Part shown: positions 24,401 to 38,300 of the stretch, in pieces | Layout of the letters: the number at the start of each line of letters is the position of its first letter | Position numbering within the stretch: position 1 is the first letter of the stretch | Assembly: GCA_963920525.1 (NCBI GenBank) | Contig: OY986435.1 | Span: 297,649,708-297,713,707 of the forward strand | DNA: 64,000 nt | Reading direction: 5' to 3' | From: Dichetophora obliterata | Lineage: Eukaryota; Arthropoda; Insecta; Diptera; Sciomyzidae | Notes under the pieces: generated by a model | The model's input: the letters and a program-made list of their open reading frames with translations, nothing else | Told to the model about the DNA's origin: nothing | Databases searched by the model: none | Made by a program: the position numbers and the translations under genes

Positions 24401-26327
24401 GGTTTAGAAGTTATGGCAAAAATATCAAAAAAATCGCAACAAACCACGTCAAAAACTATGATTCTGTAAAAAATTTTAACTAAGATTCTTGAAAAAAAAA
24501 TCAAATTCCAGAAAACTTTTTTCTGAATATGCAGTCTTGTGTTTATATGTATTAGAAACAATTTGGTGTATAAATCGTCCTTGTAGGATGTATGGTTTGG
24601 GAGTTATGACGGAAAAAGCACATGTTTTTGGCCAGCTTCCACTCCAAAAAGTGTTCTACAACTCCTAAACTACAAGAGATAGAGCAAAATGTATTTGGAC
24701 AAAGAAGTAACCCTACTTAAGCACGAGAACCTGGTGCTCATTTTAATGCATGAATCGTCCTTATCTGATATGTAGTTTTTATTTTAGAAAATAAATAAAA
24801 AAAATAAAAATTGACAAAAAAGGGCACATGAAATTAACATAAAATCTAATTTTTAAAATTATTTTAAGGATACAGTCTTGTGAACAGTAGCTTAAGGAAC
24901 ATTTTGATGCATAAATCGTTATTTTATGATGTATGGTTTAGAAGTTATGGCAAAAAAATCAAAAAAATCGCAAAAAACCACGTCAAAAACTATGATTCTG
25001 TAAAAAATTTTAACTAAGATTCTTGAAAAAAAATCAAATTCCAGAAAACTTTTTTCTGAATATGCAGTCTTGTGTTTATATGTATTAGAAACAATTTGGT
25101 GTATAAATCGTCCTTGTAGGATGTATGGTTTGGGAGTTATGACGGAAAAAGCACATGTTTTTGGCCAGCTTCCACTCCAAAAAGTGTTCTACAACTTCTA
25201 AACTACAAGAGATAGAGCAAAATGCATTTGGACAAAGAAGTAACCCTACTTAAGGACGAGGACCTGGTGCTCATTTTAATGCATGAATCGTCCTTATCTG
25301 ATATGTAGTTTTTATTTTAGAAAATAAATAAAAAAAATAAAAATTGACAAAAAAGGGCACATGAAATTTACATAAAATCTAATTTTTAAAATTATTTTAA
25401 GGATACAGTCTTATGAACAGTAGCTTAAGGAACATTTTAATGCATAAATCGTCCTTTTATGATGTATGGTTTAGAAGTTATGGCAAAAAAATCAAAAAAA
25501 TCGCAAAAAACCACGTCAAAAACTATGATTCTGTAAAAAATTTTAACTAAGATTCTTGAAAAAAAATCAAATTCCAGAAAACTTTTTTCTGAATATGCAG
25601 TCTTGTGTTTATATGTATTAGAAACAATTTGGTGTATAAATCGTCCTTGTAGGATGTATGGTTTGGGAGTTATGACGGAAAAAGCACATGTTTTTGGCCA
25701 GCTTCCACTCCAAAAAGTGTTCTACAACTCCTAAACTACAAGAGATAGAGCAAAATGCATTTGGACAAAGAAGTAACCCTACTTAAGGACGAGGACCTGA
25801 TGCTCATTTTAATGCATGAATCGTCCTTATCTGATATGTAGTTTTTATTTTAGAAAATAAATAAAAAAAATAAAAATTGACAAAAAAGGGCACATGAAAT
25901 TTACATAAAATCTAATTTTTAAAATTATTTTAAGGATATAGTCTTATGGACAGTAGCTTAAGGAACATTTTAATGCATAAATCGTCCTTTTATGATGTAT
26001 GGTTTAGAAGTTATGGCTAAAAAATAAAAAAAATCGCAACAAACTACGTCAAAAACTATGATTCTGTAAAAAATTTTAACTAAGATTCTTGAAAAAAAAT
26101 CAAATTCCAGAAAACTTTTTTCTGAATATGCAGTCTTGTGTTTATATGTATTAGAAACAATTTGGTGTATAAATCGTCCTTGTAGGATGTATGGTTTGGG
26201 AGTTATGACGGAAAAAGCACATGTTTTTGGCCAGCTTCCACTCCAAAAAGTGTTCTACAACTCCTAAACTACAAGAGATAGAGCAAAATGCATTTGGACA
26301 AAGAAGTAACCCTACTTAAGGACGAGG
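12465..26327. repeat. 13,863-bp higher-order block, copy 1 (26 units)
   Basis: Every rare marker in this block returns exactly 13,863 bp later: TCGAATT at 12581/26444, TTTTTTATGAAT with its A at 17591/31454, ATACAGCCTTG near 18471/32334, GAATGTGCAG near 20259/34122, CGTCCCTGTAGG near 22442/36305, and the GTATAAATCGTCCATTAATG unit near 24375/38238. The constant offset means no net insertion or deletion between copies. The left edge lies between 12464 (last mismatch, GAAAACC versus GAGGACC) and 12581. Length is 26 units averaging 533.2 bp. Confidence 0.93.
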
Positions 26328-29300
26328 ACCTGGTGCTCATTTTAATGCATGAATCGTCCTTATCTGATATGTAGTTTTTATTTTAGAAAATAAATAAAAA
26401 AAATAAAAATTGACAAAAAAGGGCACATGAAATTAACATAAAATCGAATTTTTAAAATTATTTTAAGGATACAGTCTTGTGAACAGTAGCTTAAGGAACA
26501 TTTTGATGCATAAATCGTCCTTTTATGATGTATGGTTTAGAAGTTATGGCAAAAAAATCAAAAAAATCGCAAAAAACCACGTCAAAAACTATGATTCTGT
26601 AAAAAATTTTAACTAAGATTCTTGAAAAAAAATCAAATTCCAGAAAACTTTTTTCTGAATATGCAGTCTTGTGTTTATATGTATTAGAAACAATTTGGTG
26701 TATAAATCGTCCTTGTAGGATGTATGGTTTGGGAGTTATGACGGAAAAAGCACATGTTTTTGGCCAGCTTCCACTCCAAAAAGTGTTCTACAACTCCTAA
26801 ACTACAAGAGATAGAGCAAAATGTATTTGGACAAAGAAGTAACCCTACTTAAGCACGAGAACCTGGTGCTCATTTTAATGCATGAACCGTCCTTATCTGT
26901 TATGTAGTTTTTATTTTAGAAAATAAATAAAAAAAATAAAAATTGACAAAAAAGGGCACATGAAATTAACATAAAATCTAATTTTTAAAATTATTTTAAG
27001 GAAACAGTCTTGTGAACAGTAGCTTAAGGAACATTTTGATGCATAAATCGTCCTTTTATAATGTATGGTTTAGAAGTTATGGCAAAAAAATCAAAAAAAT
27101 CGCAAAAAACCACGTCAAAAACTATGATTCTGTAAAAAATTTTAACTAAGATTCTTGAAAAAAAATCAAATTCCAGAAAACTTTTTTCTGAATATGCAGT
27201 CTTGTGTTTATATGTATTAGAAACAATTTGGTGTATAAATCGTCCTTGTAGGATGTATGGTTTGGGAGTTATGACGGAAAAAGCACATGTTTTTGGCCAG
27301 CTTCCACTCCAAAAAGTGTTCTACAACTCCTAGACTACAAGAGATAGAGCAAAATGTATTTGGACAAAGAAGTAACCCTACTTAAGCACGAGAACCTGGT
27401 GCTCATTTTAATGCATGAATCGTCCTTATCTGTTATGTAGTTTTTATTTTAGAAAATAAATAAAAAAAATAAAAATTGACAAAAAAGGGCACATGAAATT
27501 AACATAAAATCTAATTTTTAAAATTATTTTAAGGATACAGTCTTGTGAACAGTAGCTTAAGGAACATTTTGATGCATAAATCGTCCTTTTATGATGTATG
27601 GTTTAGAAGTTATGGCAAAAAAATCAAAAAAATCGCAAAAAACCACGTCAAAAACTATGATTCTGTAAAAAATTTTAACTAAGATTCTTGAAAAAAAATC
27701 AAATTCCAGAAAACTTTTTTCTGAATATGCAGTCTTGTGTTTATATGTATTAGAAACAATTTGGTGTATAAATCGTCCTTGTAGGATGTATGGTTTGGGA
27801 GTTATGACGGAAAAAGCACATGTTTTTGGCCAGCTTCCACTCCAAAAAGTGTTCTACAACTCCTAAACTACAAGAGATAGAGCAAAATGTATTTGGACAA
27901 AGAAGTAACCCTTCTTAAGGACGAGGACCTGGTGCTCATTTTAATGCATGAATCGTCCTTATCTGATATGTAGTTTTTATTTTAGAAAATAAATAAAAAA
28001 AATAAAAATTGACAAAAAAGGGCACATGAAATTAACATAAAATCTAATTTTTAAAATTATTTTAAGGATACAGTCTTGTGGGCAGTAGCTTAAGGAACAT
28101 TTTGATGCATAAATCGTCCTTTTATGATGTATGGTTTAGAAGTTATGGCAAAAAAATCAAAAAAATCGCAAAAAACCACGTCAAAAACTATGATTCTGTA
28201 AAAAATTTTAACTAAGATTCTTGAAAAAAAATCAAATTCCAGAAAACTTTTTTCTGAATATGCAGTCTTGTGTTTATATGTGTTAGAAACAATTTGGTGT
28301 ATAAATCGTCCTTGTAGGATGTATGGTTTGGGAGTTATGACGGAAAAAGCACATGTTTTTGGCCAGCTTCCACTCCAAAAAGTGTTCTACAACTCCTAAA
28401 CTACAAGAGATAGAGCAAAATGCATTTGGACAAAGAAGTAACCCTACTTAAGGACGAGGACCTGGTGCTCATTTTAATGCATGAATCGTCCTTATCTGAT
28501 ATGTAGTTTTTATTTTAGAAAATAAATAAAAAAAATAAAAATTGACAAAAAAGGGCACATGAAATTTACATAAAATCTAATTTTTAAAATTATTTTAAGG
28601 ATACAGTCTTATGGGCAGTAGCTTAAGGAACATTTTAATGCATAAATCGTCCTTTTATGATGTATGGTTTAGAAGTTATGGCTAAAAAATCAAAAAAATC
28701 GCAACAAACCACGTCAAAAACTATGATTCTGTAAAAAATTTTAACTAAGATTCTTGAAAAAAAAATCAAATTCCAGAAAACTTTTTTCTGAATATGCAGT
28801 CTTGTGTATATATGTATTAGAAACAATTTGGTGTATAAATCGTCCTTGTAGGATGTATGGTTTGGGAGTTATGACGGAAAAAGCACATGTTTTTGGCCAG
28901 CTTCCACTCCAAAAAGTGTTCTACAACTCCTAAACTACAAGAGATAGAGCAAAATGTATTTGGACAAAGAAGTAACCCTACTTAAGGACGAGGACCTGGT
29001 GCTCATTTTAATGCATGAATCGTCCTTATCTGATATGTAGTTTTTATTTTAGAAAATAAATAAAAAAAATAAAAATGGACAAAAAAGGGCACATGAAATT
29101 AACATGAAATCTAATTTTTAAAATTATTTTAAGGATACAGTCTTGTGGGCAGTAGCTTAAGGAACATTTTGATGCATAAATCGTTCTTTTATGATGTATG
29201 GTTTAGAAGTTATGGCTAAAAAATCAAAAAAATCGCAAAAAACCACGTCAAAAACTACGATTCATGTAAAAAATTTTAACTAAGATTCTTGAAAAAAAAT

Positions 29301-32300
29301 CAAATTCCAGAAAACTTTTTTCTGAATATGCAGTCTTGTGTATATATGTATTAGAAACAATTTGGTGTATAAATCGTCCTTGTAGGATGTATGGTTTGGG
29401 AGTTATGACGGAAAAAGCACATGTTTTTGGCCAGCTTCCACTCCAAAAAGTGTTCTACAACTCCTAAACTACAAGAGATAGAGCAAAATGTATTTGGACA
29501 AAGAAGTAACCCTACTTAAGGACGAGGACCTGGTGCTCATTTTAATGCATGAATCGTCCTTATCTGATATGTAGTTTTTATTTCAGAAAATAAATAAAAA
29601 AAATAAAAATTGACAAAAAAGGGCACATGAAATTAACATAAAATCTAATTTTTAAAATTATTTTAAGGATACAGTCTTGTGGGCAGTAGCTTAAGGAACA
29701 TTTTGATGCATAAATCGTCCTTTTATGATGTATGGTTTAGAAGTTATGGCAAAAAAATCAAAAAAATCGCAAAAAACCACGTCAAAAACTATGATTCTGT
29801 AAAAAATTTTAACTAAGATTCTTGAAAAAAAATCAAATTCCAGAAAACTTTTTTCTAAATATGCAGTCTTGTGTTTATATGTATTAGAAACAATTTGGTG
29901 TATAAATCGTCCTTGTAGGATGTATGGTTTAGGAGTTATGACGGAAAAAGCACATGTTTTTGGCCAGCTTCCACTCCAAAAAGTGTTCTACAACTCCTAA
30001 ACTACAAGAGATAGAGCAAAATGCATTTGGACAAAGAAGTAACCCTACTTAAGGACGAGGACCTGGTGCTCATTTTAATGCATGAATCGTCCTTATCTGA
30101 TATGTAGTTTTTATTTTAGAAAATAAATAAAAAAAATAAAAATTGACAAAAAAGGGCACATGAAATTTACATAAAATCTAATTTTTAAAATTATTTTAAG
30201 GATACAGTCTTATGGGCAGTAGCTTAAGGAACATTTTAATGCATAAATCGTCCTTTTATGATGTATGGTTTAGAAGTTATGGCAAAAAAATCAAAAAAAT
30301 CGCAAAAAACCACGTCAAAAACTATGATTCTGTAAAAAATTTTAACTAAGATTCTTGAAAAAAAATCAAATTCCAGAAAACTTTTTTCTGAATATGCAGT
30401 CTTGTGTTTATATGTATTAGAAACAATTTGGTGTATAAATCGTCCTTGTAGGATGTATGGTTTGGGAGTTATGACGGAAAAAGCACATGTTTTTGGCCAG
30501 CTTCCACTCCAAAAAGTGTTCTACAACTCCTAAACTACAAGAGATAGAGCAAAATGTATTTGGACAAAGAAGTAACCCTACTTAAGCACGAAAACCTGGT
30601 GCTCATTTTAATGCATGAATCGTCCTTATCTGATATGTAGTTTTTATTTTAGAAAATAAATAAAAAAAATAAAAATTGACAAAAAAGGGCACATGAAATT
30701 AACATAAAATCTAATTTTTAAAATTATTTTAAGGATACAGTCTTGTGAACAGTAGCTTAAGGAACATTTTGATGCATAAATCGTCCTTTTATGATGTATG
30801 GTTTAGAAGTTATGGCAAAAAAATCAAAAAAATCGCAAAAAACCACGTCAAAAACTATGATTCTGTAAAAAATTTTAACTAAGATTCTTGAAAAAAAATC
30901 AAATTCCAGAAAACTTTTTTCTGAATATGCAGTCTTGTGTTTATATGTATTAGAAACAATTTGGTGTATAAATCGTCCTTGTAGGATGTATGGTTTGGGA
31001 GTTATGACGGAAAAAGCACATGTTTTTGGCCAGCTTCCACTCCAAAAAGTGTTCTACAACTCCTAAACTACAAGAGATAGAGCAAAATGTATTTGGACAA
31101 AGAAGTGACCCTACTTAAGCACGAGAACCTGGTGCTCATTTTAATGCATGAATCGTCCTTATCTGTTATGTAGTTTTTATTTTAGAAAATAAATAAAAAA
31201 AATAAAAATTGACAAAAAAGGGCACATGAAATTAACATAAAATCTAATTTTTAAAATTATTTTAAGGATACAGTCTTGTGGGCAGTAGCTTAAGGAACAT
31301 TTTGATGCATAAATCGTCCTTTTATGATGTATGGTTTAGAAGTTATGGCAAAAAAATCAAAAAAATCGCAAAAAACCACGTCAAAAACTATGATTCTGTA
31401 AAAAATTTTAACTAAGATTCTTGAAAAAAAATCAAATTCCAGAAAACTTTTTTATGAATATGCAGTCTTGTGTTTATATGTATTAGAAACAATTTGGTGT
31501 ATAAATCGTCCTTGTAGGATGTATGGTTTGGGAGTTATGACGGAAAAAGCACATGTTTTTGGCCAGCTTCCACTCCAAAAAGTGTTCTACAACTCCTAGA
31601 CTACAAGAGATAGAGCAAAATGTATTTGGACAAAGAAGTATCCCTACTTAAGCACGAGAACCTGGTGCTCATTTTAATGCATGAATCGTCCTTATCTGTT
31701 ATGTAGTTTTTATTTTAGAAAATAAATAAAAAAAATAAAAATTGACAAAAAAGGGCACATGAAATTAACATAAAATCTAATTTTTAAAATTATTTTAAGG
31801 AAACAGTCTTGTGAACAGTAGCTTAAGGAACATTTTGATGCATAAATCGTCCTTTTATGATGTATGGTTTAGAAGTTATGGCAAAAAAATCAAAAAAATC
31901 GCAAAAAACCACGTCAAAAACTATGATTCTGTAAAAAATTTTAACTAAGATTCTTGAAAAAAAATCAAATTCCAGAAAACTTTTTTCTGAATATGCAGTC
32001 TTGTGTTTATATGTATTAGAAACAATTTGGTGTATAAATCGTCCTTGTAGGATGTATGGTTTGGGAGTTATGACGGAAAAAGCACATGTTTTTGGCCAGC
32101 TTCCACTCCAAAAAGTGTTCTACAACTCCTAAACTACAAGAGATAGAGCAAAATGTATTTGGACAAAGAAGTAACCCTACTTAAGGACGAGAACCTGGTG
32201 CTCATTTTAATGCATGAATCGTCCTTATCTGATATGTAGTTTTTATTTCAGAAAATAAATAAAAAAAATAAAAATTGACAAAAAAGGGCACATGAAATTA

Positions 32301-35300
32301 ACATAAAATCTAATTTTTAAAATTATTTTAAGGATACAGCCTTGTGGGCAGTAGCTTAAGGAACATTTTGATGCATAAATCGTCCTTTTATGATGTATGG
32401 TTTAGAAGTTATGGCAAAAAAATCAAAAAAATCGCAAAAAACCACGTCAAAAACTATGATTCTGTAAAAAATTTTAACTAAGATTCTTGAAAAAAAATCA
32501 AATTCCAGAAAACTTTTTTCTGAATATTCAGTCTTGTGTTTATATGTATTAGAAACAATTTGGTGTATAAATCGTCCTTGTAGGATGTATGGTTTGGGAG
32601 TTATGACGGAAAAAGCACATGTTTTTGGCCAGCTTCCACTCCAAAAAGTGTTCTACAACTCCTAAACTACAAGAGATAGAGCAAAATGCATTTGGACAAA
32701 GAAGTAACCCTACTTAAGCACGAGAACCTGGTGCTCATTTTAATGCATGAATCGTCCTTATCTGATATGTAGTTTTTATTTTAGAAAATAAATAAAAAAA
32801 ATAAAAATTGACAAAAAAGGGCACATGAAATTAACATAAAATCTAATTTTTAAAATTATTTTAAGGATACAGTCTTGTGGGCAGTAGCTTAAGGAACATT
32901 TTGATGCATAAATCGTCCTTTTATGATGTATGGTTTAGAAGTTATGGCAAAAAAATCAAAAAAATCGCAAAAAACCACGTCAAAAACTATGATTCTGTAA
33001 AAAATTTTAACTAAGATTCTTGAAAAAAAATCAAATTCCAGAAAACTTTTTTCTGAATATGCAGTCTTGTGTTTATATGTATTAGAAACAATTTGGTGTA
33101 TAAATCGTCCTTGTAGGATGTATGGTTTAGGAGTTATGACGGAAAAAGCACATGTTTTTGGCCAGCTTCCACTCCAAAAAGTGTTCTACAACTCCTAAAC
33201 TACAAGAGATAGAGCAAAATGCATTTGGACAAAGAAGTAACCCTACTTAAGGACGAGGACCTGGTGCTCATTTTAATGCATGAATCGTCCTTATCTGATA
33301 TGTAGTTTTTATTTTAGAAAATAAATAAAAAAAATAAAAATTGACAAAAAAGGGCACATGAAATTTACATAAAATCTAATTTTTAAAATTATTTTAAGGA
33401 TACAGTCTTATGGGCAGTAGCTTAAGGAACATTTTAATGCATAAATCGTCCTTTTATGATGTATGGTTTAGAAGTTATGGCAAAAAAATCAAAAAAATCG
33501 CAAAAAACCACGTCAAAAACTATGATTCTGTAAAAAATTTTAACTAAGATTCTTGAAAAAAAATCAAATTCCAGAAAACTTTTTTCTGAATATGCAGTCT
33601 TGTGTTTATATGTATTAGAAACAATTTGGTGTATAAATCGTCCTTGTAGGATGTATGGTTTGGGAGTTATGACGGAAAAAGCACATGTTTTTGGCCAGCT
33701 TCCACTCCAAAAAGTGTTCTACAACTCCTAAACTACAAGAGATAGAGCAAAATGTATTTGGACAAAGAAGTAACCCTACTTAAGCACGAGAACCTGGTGC
33801 TCATTTTAATGCATGAATCGTCCTTATCTGATATGTAGTTTTTATTTTAGAAAATAAATAAAAAAAATAAAAATTGACAAAAAAGGGCACATGAAATTAA
33901 CATAAAATCTAATTTTTAAAATTATTTTAAGGATACAGTCTTGTGAACAGTAGCTTAAGGAACATTTTGATGCATAAATCGTCCTTTTATGATGTATGGT
34001 TTAGAAGTTATGGCAAAAAAATCAAAAAAATCGCAAAAAACCACGTCAAAAACTATGATTCTGTAAAAAATTTTAACTAAGATTCTTGAAAAAAAATCAA
34101 ATTCCAGAAAACTTTTTTCTGAATGTGCAGTCTTGTGTTTATATGTATTAGAAACAATTTGGTGTATAAATCGTCCTTGTAGGATGTATGGTTTGGGAGT
34201 TATGACGGAAAAAGCACATGTTTTTGGCCAGCTTCCACTCCAAAAAGTGTTCTACAACTCCTAGACTACAAGAGATAGAGCAAAATGTATTTGGACAAAG
34301 AAGTAACTCTACTTAAGCACGAGAACCTGGTGCTCATTTTAATGCATGAATCGTCCTTATCTGATATGTAGTTTTTATTTTAGAAAATAAATAAAAAAAA
34401 TAAAAATTGACAAAAAAGGGCACATGAAATTAACATAAAATCTAATTTTTAAAATTATTTTAAGGATACAGTCTTGTGAACAGTAGCTTAAGGAACATTT
34501 TGATGCATAAATCGTCCTTTTATGATGTATGGTTTAGAAGTTATGGCAAAAAAATCAAAAAAATCGCAAAAAACCACGTCAAAAACTATGATTCTGTAAA
34601 AAATTTTAACTAAGATTCTTGAAAAAAAATCAAATTCCAGAAAACTTTTTTCTGAATATGCAGTCTTGTGTTTATATGTATTAGAAACAATTTGGTGTAT
34701 AAATCGTCCTTGTAGGATGTATGGTTTGGGAGTTATGACGGAAAAAGCACATGTTTTTGGCCAGCTTCCACTCCAAAAAGTGTTCTACAACTCCTAAACT
34801 ACAAGAGATAGAGCAAAATGTATTTGGACAAAGAAGTAACCTTACTTAAGCACGAGAACCTGGTGCTCATTTTAATGCATGAATCGTCCTTATCTGATAT
34901 GTAGTTTTTATTTTAGAAAATAAATAAAAATAATAAAAATTGACAAAAAAGGGCACATGAAATTAACATAAAATCTAATTTTTAAAATTATTTTAAGGAT
35001 ACAGTCTTGTGAATAGTAGCTTAAGGAACATTTTGATGCATAAATCGTCCTTTTATGATGTATGGTTTAGAAGTTATGGCAAAAAAATCAAAAAAATCGC
35101 AAAAAACCACGTCAAAAACTATGATTCTGTAAAAAATTTTAACTAAGATTCTTGAAAAAAAATCAAATTCCAGAAAACTTTTTTCTGAATATGCAGTCTT
35201 GTGTTTATATGTATTAGAAACAATTTGGTGTATAAATCGTCCTTGTAGGATGTATGGTTTGGGAGTTATGACGGAAAAAGCACATGTTTTTGGCCAGCTT

Positions 35301-38300
35301 CCACTCCAAAAAGTGTTCTACAACTCCTAGACTACAAGAGATAGAGCAAAATGTATTTGGACAAAGAAGTAACCCTACTTAAGCACGAGAACCTGGTGCT
35401 CATTTTAATGCATGAATCGTCCTTATCTGATATGTAGTTTTTATTTTAGAAAATAAATAAAAAAAATAAAAATTGACAAAAAAGGGCACATGAAATTAAC
35501 ATAAAATCTAATTTTTAAAATTATTTTAAGGAAATAGTCTTGTGAACAGTAGCTTAAGGAACATTTTGATGCATAAATCGTCCTTTTATGATGTATGGTT
35601 TAGAAGTTATGGCAAAAAAATCAAAAAAATCGCAAAAAACCACGTCAAAAACTATGATTCTGTAAAAAATTTTAACTAAGATTCTTGAAAAAAAATCAAA
35701 TTCCAGAAAACTTTTTTCTGAATATGCAGTCTTGTGTTTATATGTATTAGAAACAATTTGGTGTATAAATCGTCCTTGTAGGATGTATGGTTTGGGAGTT
35801 ATGACGGAAAAAGCACATGTTTTTGGCCAGCTTCCACTCCAAAAAGTGTTCTACAACTCCTAAACTACAAGAGATAGAGCAAAATGCATTTGGACAAAGA
35901 AGTAACCCTACTTAAGCACGAGAACCTGGTGCTCATTTTAATGCATGAATCGTCCTTATCTGATATGTAGTTTTTATTTTAGAAAATAAATAAAAAAAAT
36001 AAAAATTGACAAAAAAGGGCACATGAAATTAACATGAAATCTAATTTTTAAAATTATTTTAAGGATACAGTCTTGTGGGCAGTAGCTTAAGGAACATTTT
36101 GATGCATAAATCGTCCTTTTATGATGTATGGTTTAGAAGTTATGGCAAAAAAATCAAAAAAATCGCAAAAAACCACGTCAAAAACTATGATTCTGTAAAA
36201 AATTTTAACTAAGATTCTTGAAAAAAAAATCAAATTCCAGAAAACTTTTTTCTGAATATGCAGTCTTGTGTTTATATGTATTAGAAACAATTTGGTGTAT
36301 AAATCGTCCCTGTAGGATGTATGGTTTGGGAGCTATGACGGAAAAAGCACATGTTTTTGGCCAGCTTCCACTCCAAAAAGTGTTCTACAACTCCTAAACT
36401 ACAAGAGATAGAGCAAACGGCATTTGGACAAAGGAGTATCCCTTCTTAAGGACGAGGACCTGGTGCTCATTTTAATGCATGAATCGTCCTTATCTGATAT
36501 GTAGTTTTTATTTTAGAAAATAAATAAAAAAAATAAAAATTGACAAAAAAGGGCACATGAAATTAACATGAAATCTAATTTTTAAAATTATTTTAAGGAT
36601 ACAGTCTTGTGGGCAGTAGCTTAAGGAACATTTTGATGCATAAATCGTTCTTTTATGATGTATGGTTTAGAAGTTATGGCTAAAAAATCAAAAAAATCGC
36701 AAAAAACCACGTCAAAAACTACGATTCATGTAAAAAATTTTAACTAAGATTCTTGAAAAAAAATCAAATTCCAGAAAACTTTTTTCTGAATATGCAGTCT
36801 TGTGTTTATATGTATTAGAAACAATTTGGTGTATAAATCGTCCTTGTAGGATGTATGGTTTGGGAGTTATGACGGAAAAAGCACATGTTTTTGGCCAGCT
36901 TCCACTCCAAAAAGTGTTCTACAACTCCTAAACTACAAGAGATAGAGCAAAATGTATTTGGACAAAGAAGTAACCCTACTTAAGGACGAGGACCTGGTGC
37001 TCATTTTAATGCATGAATCGTCCTTATCTGATATGTAGTTTTTATTTCAGAAAATAAATAAAAAAAATAAAAATTGACAAAAAAGGGCACATGAAATTTA
37101 CATAAAATCTAATTTTTAAAATTATTTTAAGGATACAGTCTTGTGGGCAGTAGCTTAAGGAACATTTTGATGCATAAATCGTCCTTTTATGATGTATGGT
37201 TTAGAAGTTATGGCAAAAAAATCAAAAAAATCGCAAAAAACCACGTCAAAAACTATGATTCTGTAAAAAATTTTAACTAAGATTCTTGAAAAAAAATCAA
37301 ATTCCAGAAAACTTTTTTCTGAATATGCAGTCTTGTGTTTATATGTATTAGAAACAATTTGGTGTATAAATCGTCCTTGTAGGATGTATGGTTTGGGAGT
37401 TATGACGGAAAAAGCACATGTTTTTGGCCAGCTTCCACTCCAAAAAGTGTTCTACAACTCCTAAACTACAAGAGATAGAGCAAAATGCATTTGGACAAAG
37501 AAGTAACCCTACTTAAGGACGAGGACCTGATGCTCATTTTAATGCATGAATCGTCCTTATCTGATATGTAGTTTTTATTTTAGAAAATAAATAAAAAAAA
37601 TAAAAATTGACAAAAAAGGGCACATGAAATTTACATAAAATCTAATTTTTAAAATTATTTTAAGGATATAGTCTTATGGACAGTAGCTTAAGGAACATTT
37701 TAATGCATAAATCGTCCTTTTATGATGTATGGTTTAGAAGTTATGGCTAAAAAATAAAAAAAATCGCAACAAACTACGTCAAAAACTATGATTCTGTAAA
37801 AAATTTTAACTAAGATTCTTGAAAAAAAATCAAATTCCAGAAAACTTTTTTCTGAATATGCAGTCTTGTGTTTATATGTATTAGAAACAATTTGGTGTAT
37901 AAATCGTCCTTGTAGGATGTATGGTTTGGGAGTTATGACGGAAAAAGCACATGTTTTTGGCCAGCTTCCACTCCAAAAAGTGTTCTACAACTCCTAAACT
38001 ACAAGAGATAGAGCAAAATGCATTTGGACAAAGAAGTAACCCTACTTAAGGACGAGGACCTGGTGCTCATTTTAATGCATGAATCGTCCTTATCTGATAT
38101 GTAGTTTTTATTTTAGAAAATAAATAAAAAAAATAAAAATTGACAAAAAAGGGCACATGAAATTTACATAAAATCTAATTTTTAAAATTATTTTAAGGAT
38201 ACAGTCTTATGAACAGTAGCTTAAGGAACATTTTAATGTATAAATCGTCCATTAATGATGTATGGTTTAGAAGTTATGGCAAAAATATCAAAAAAATCGC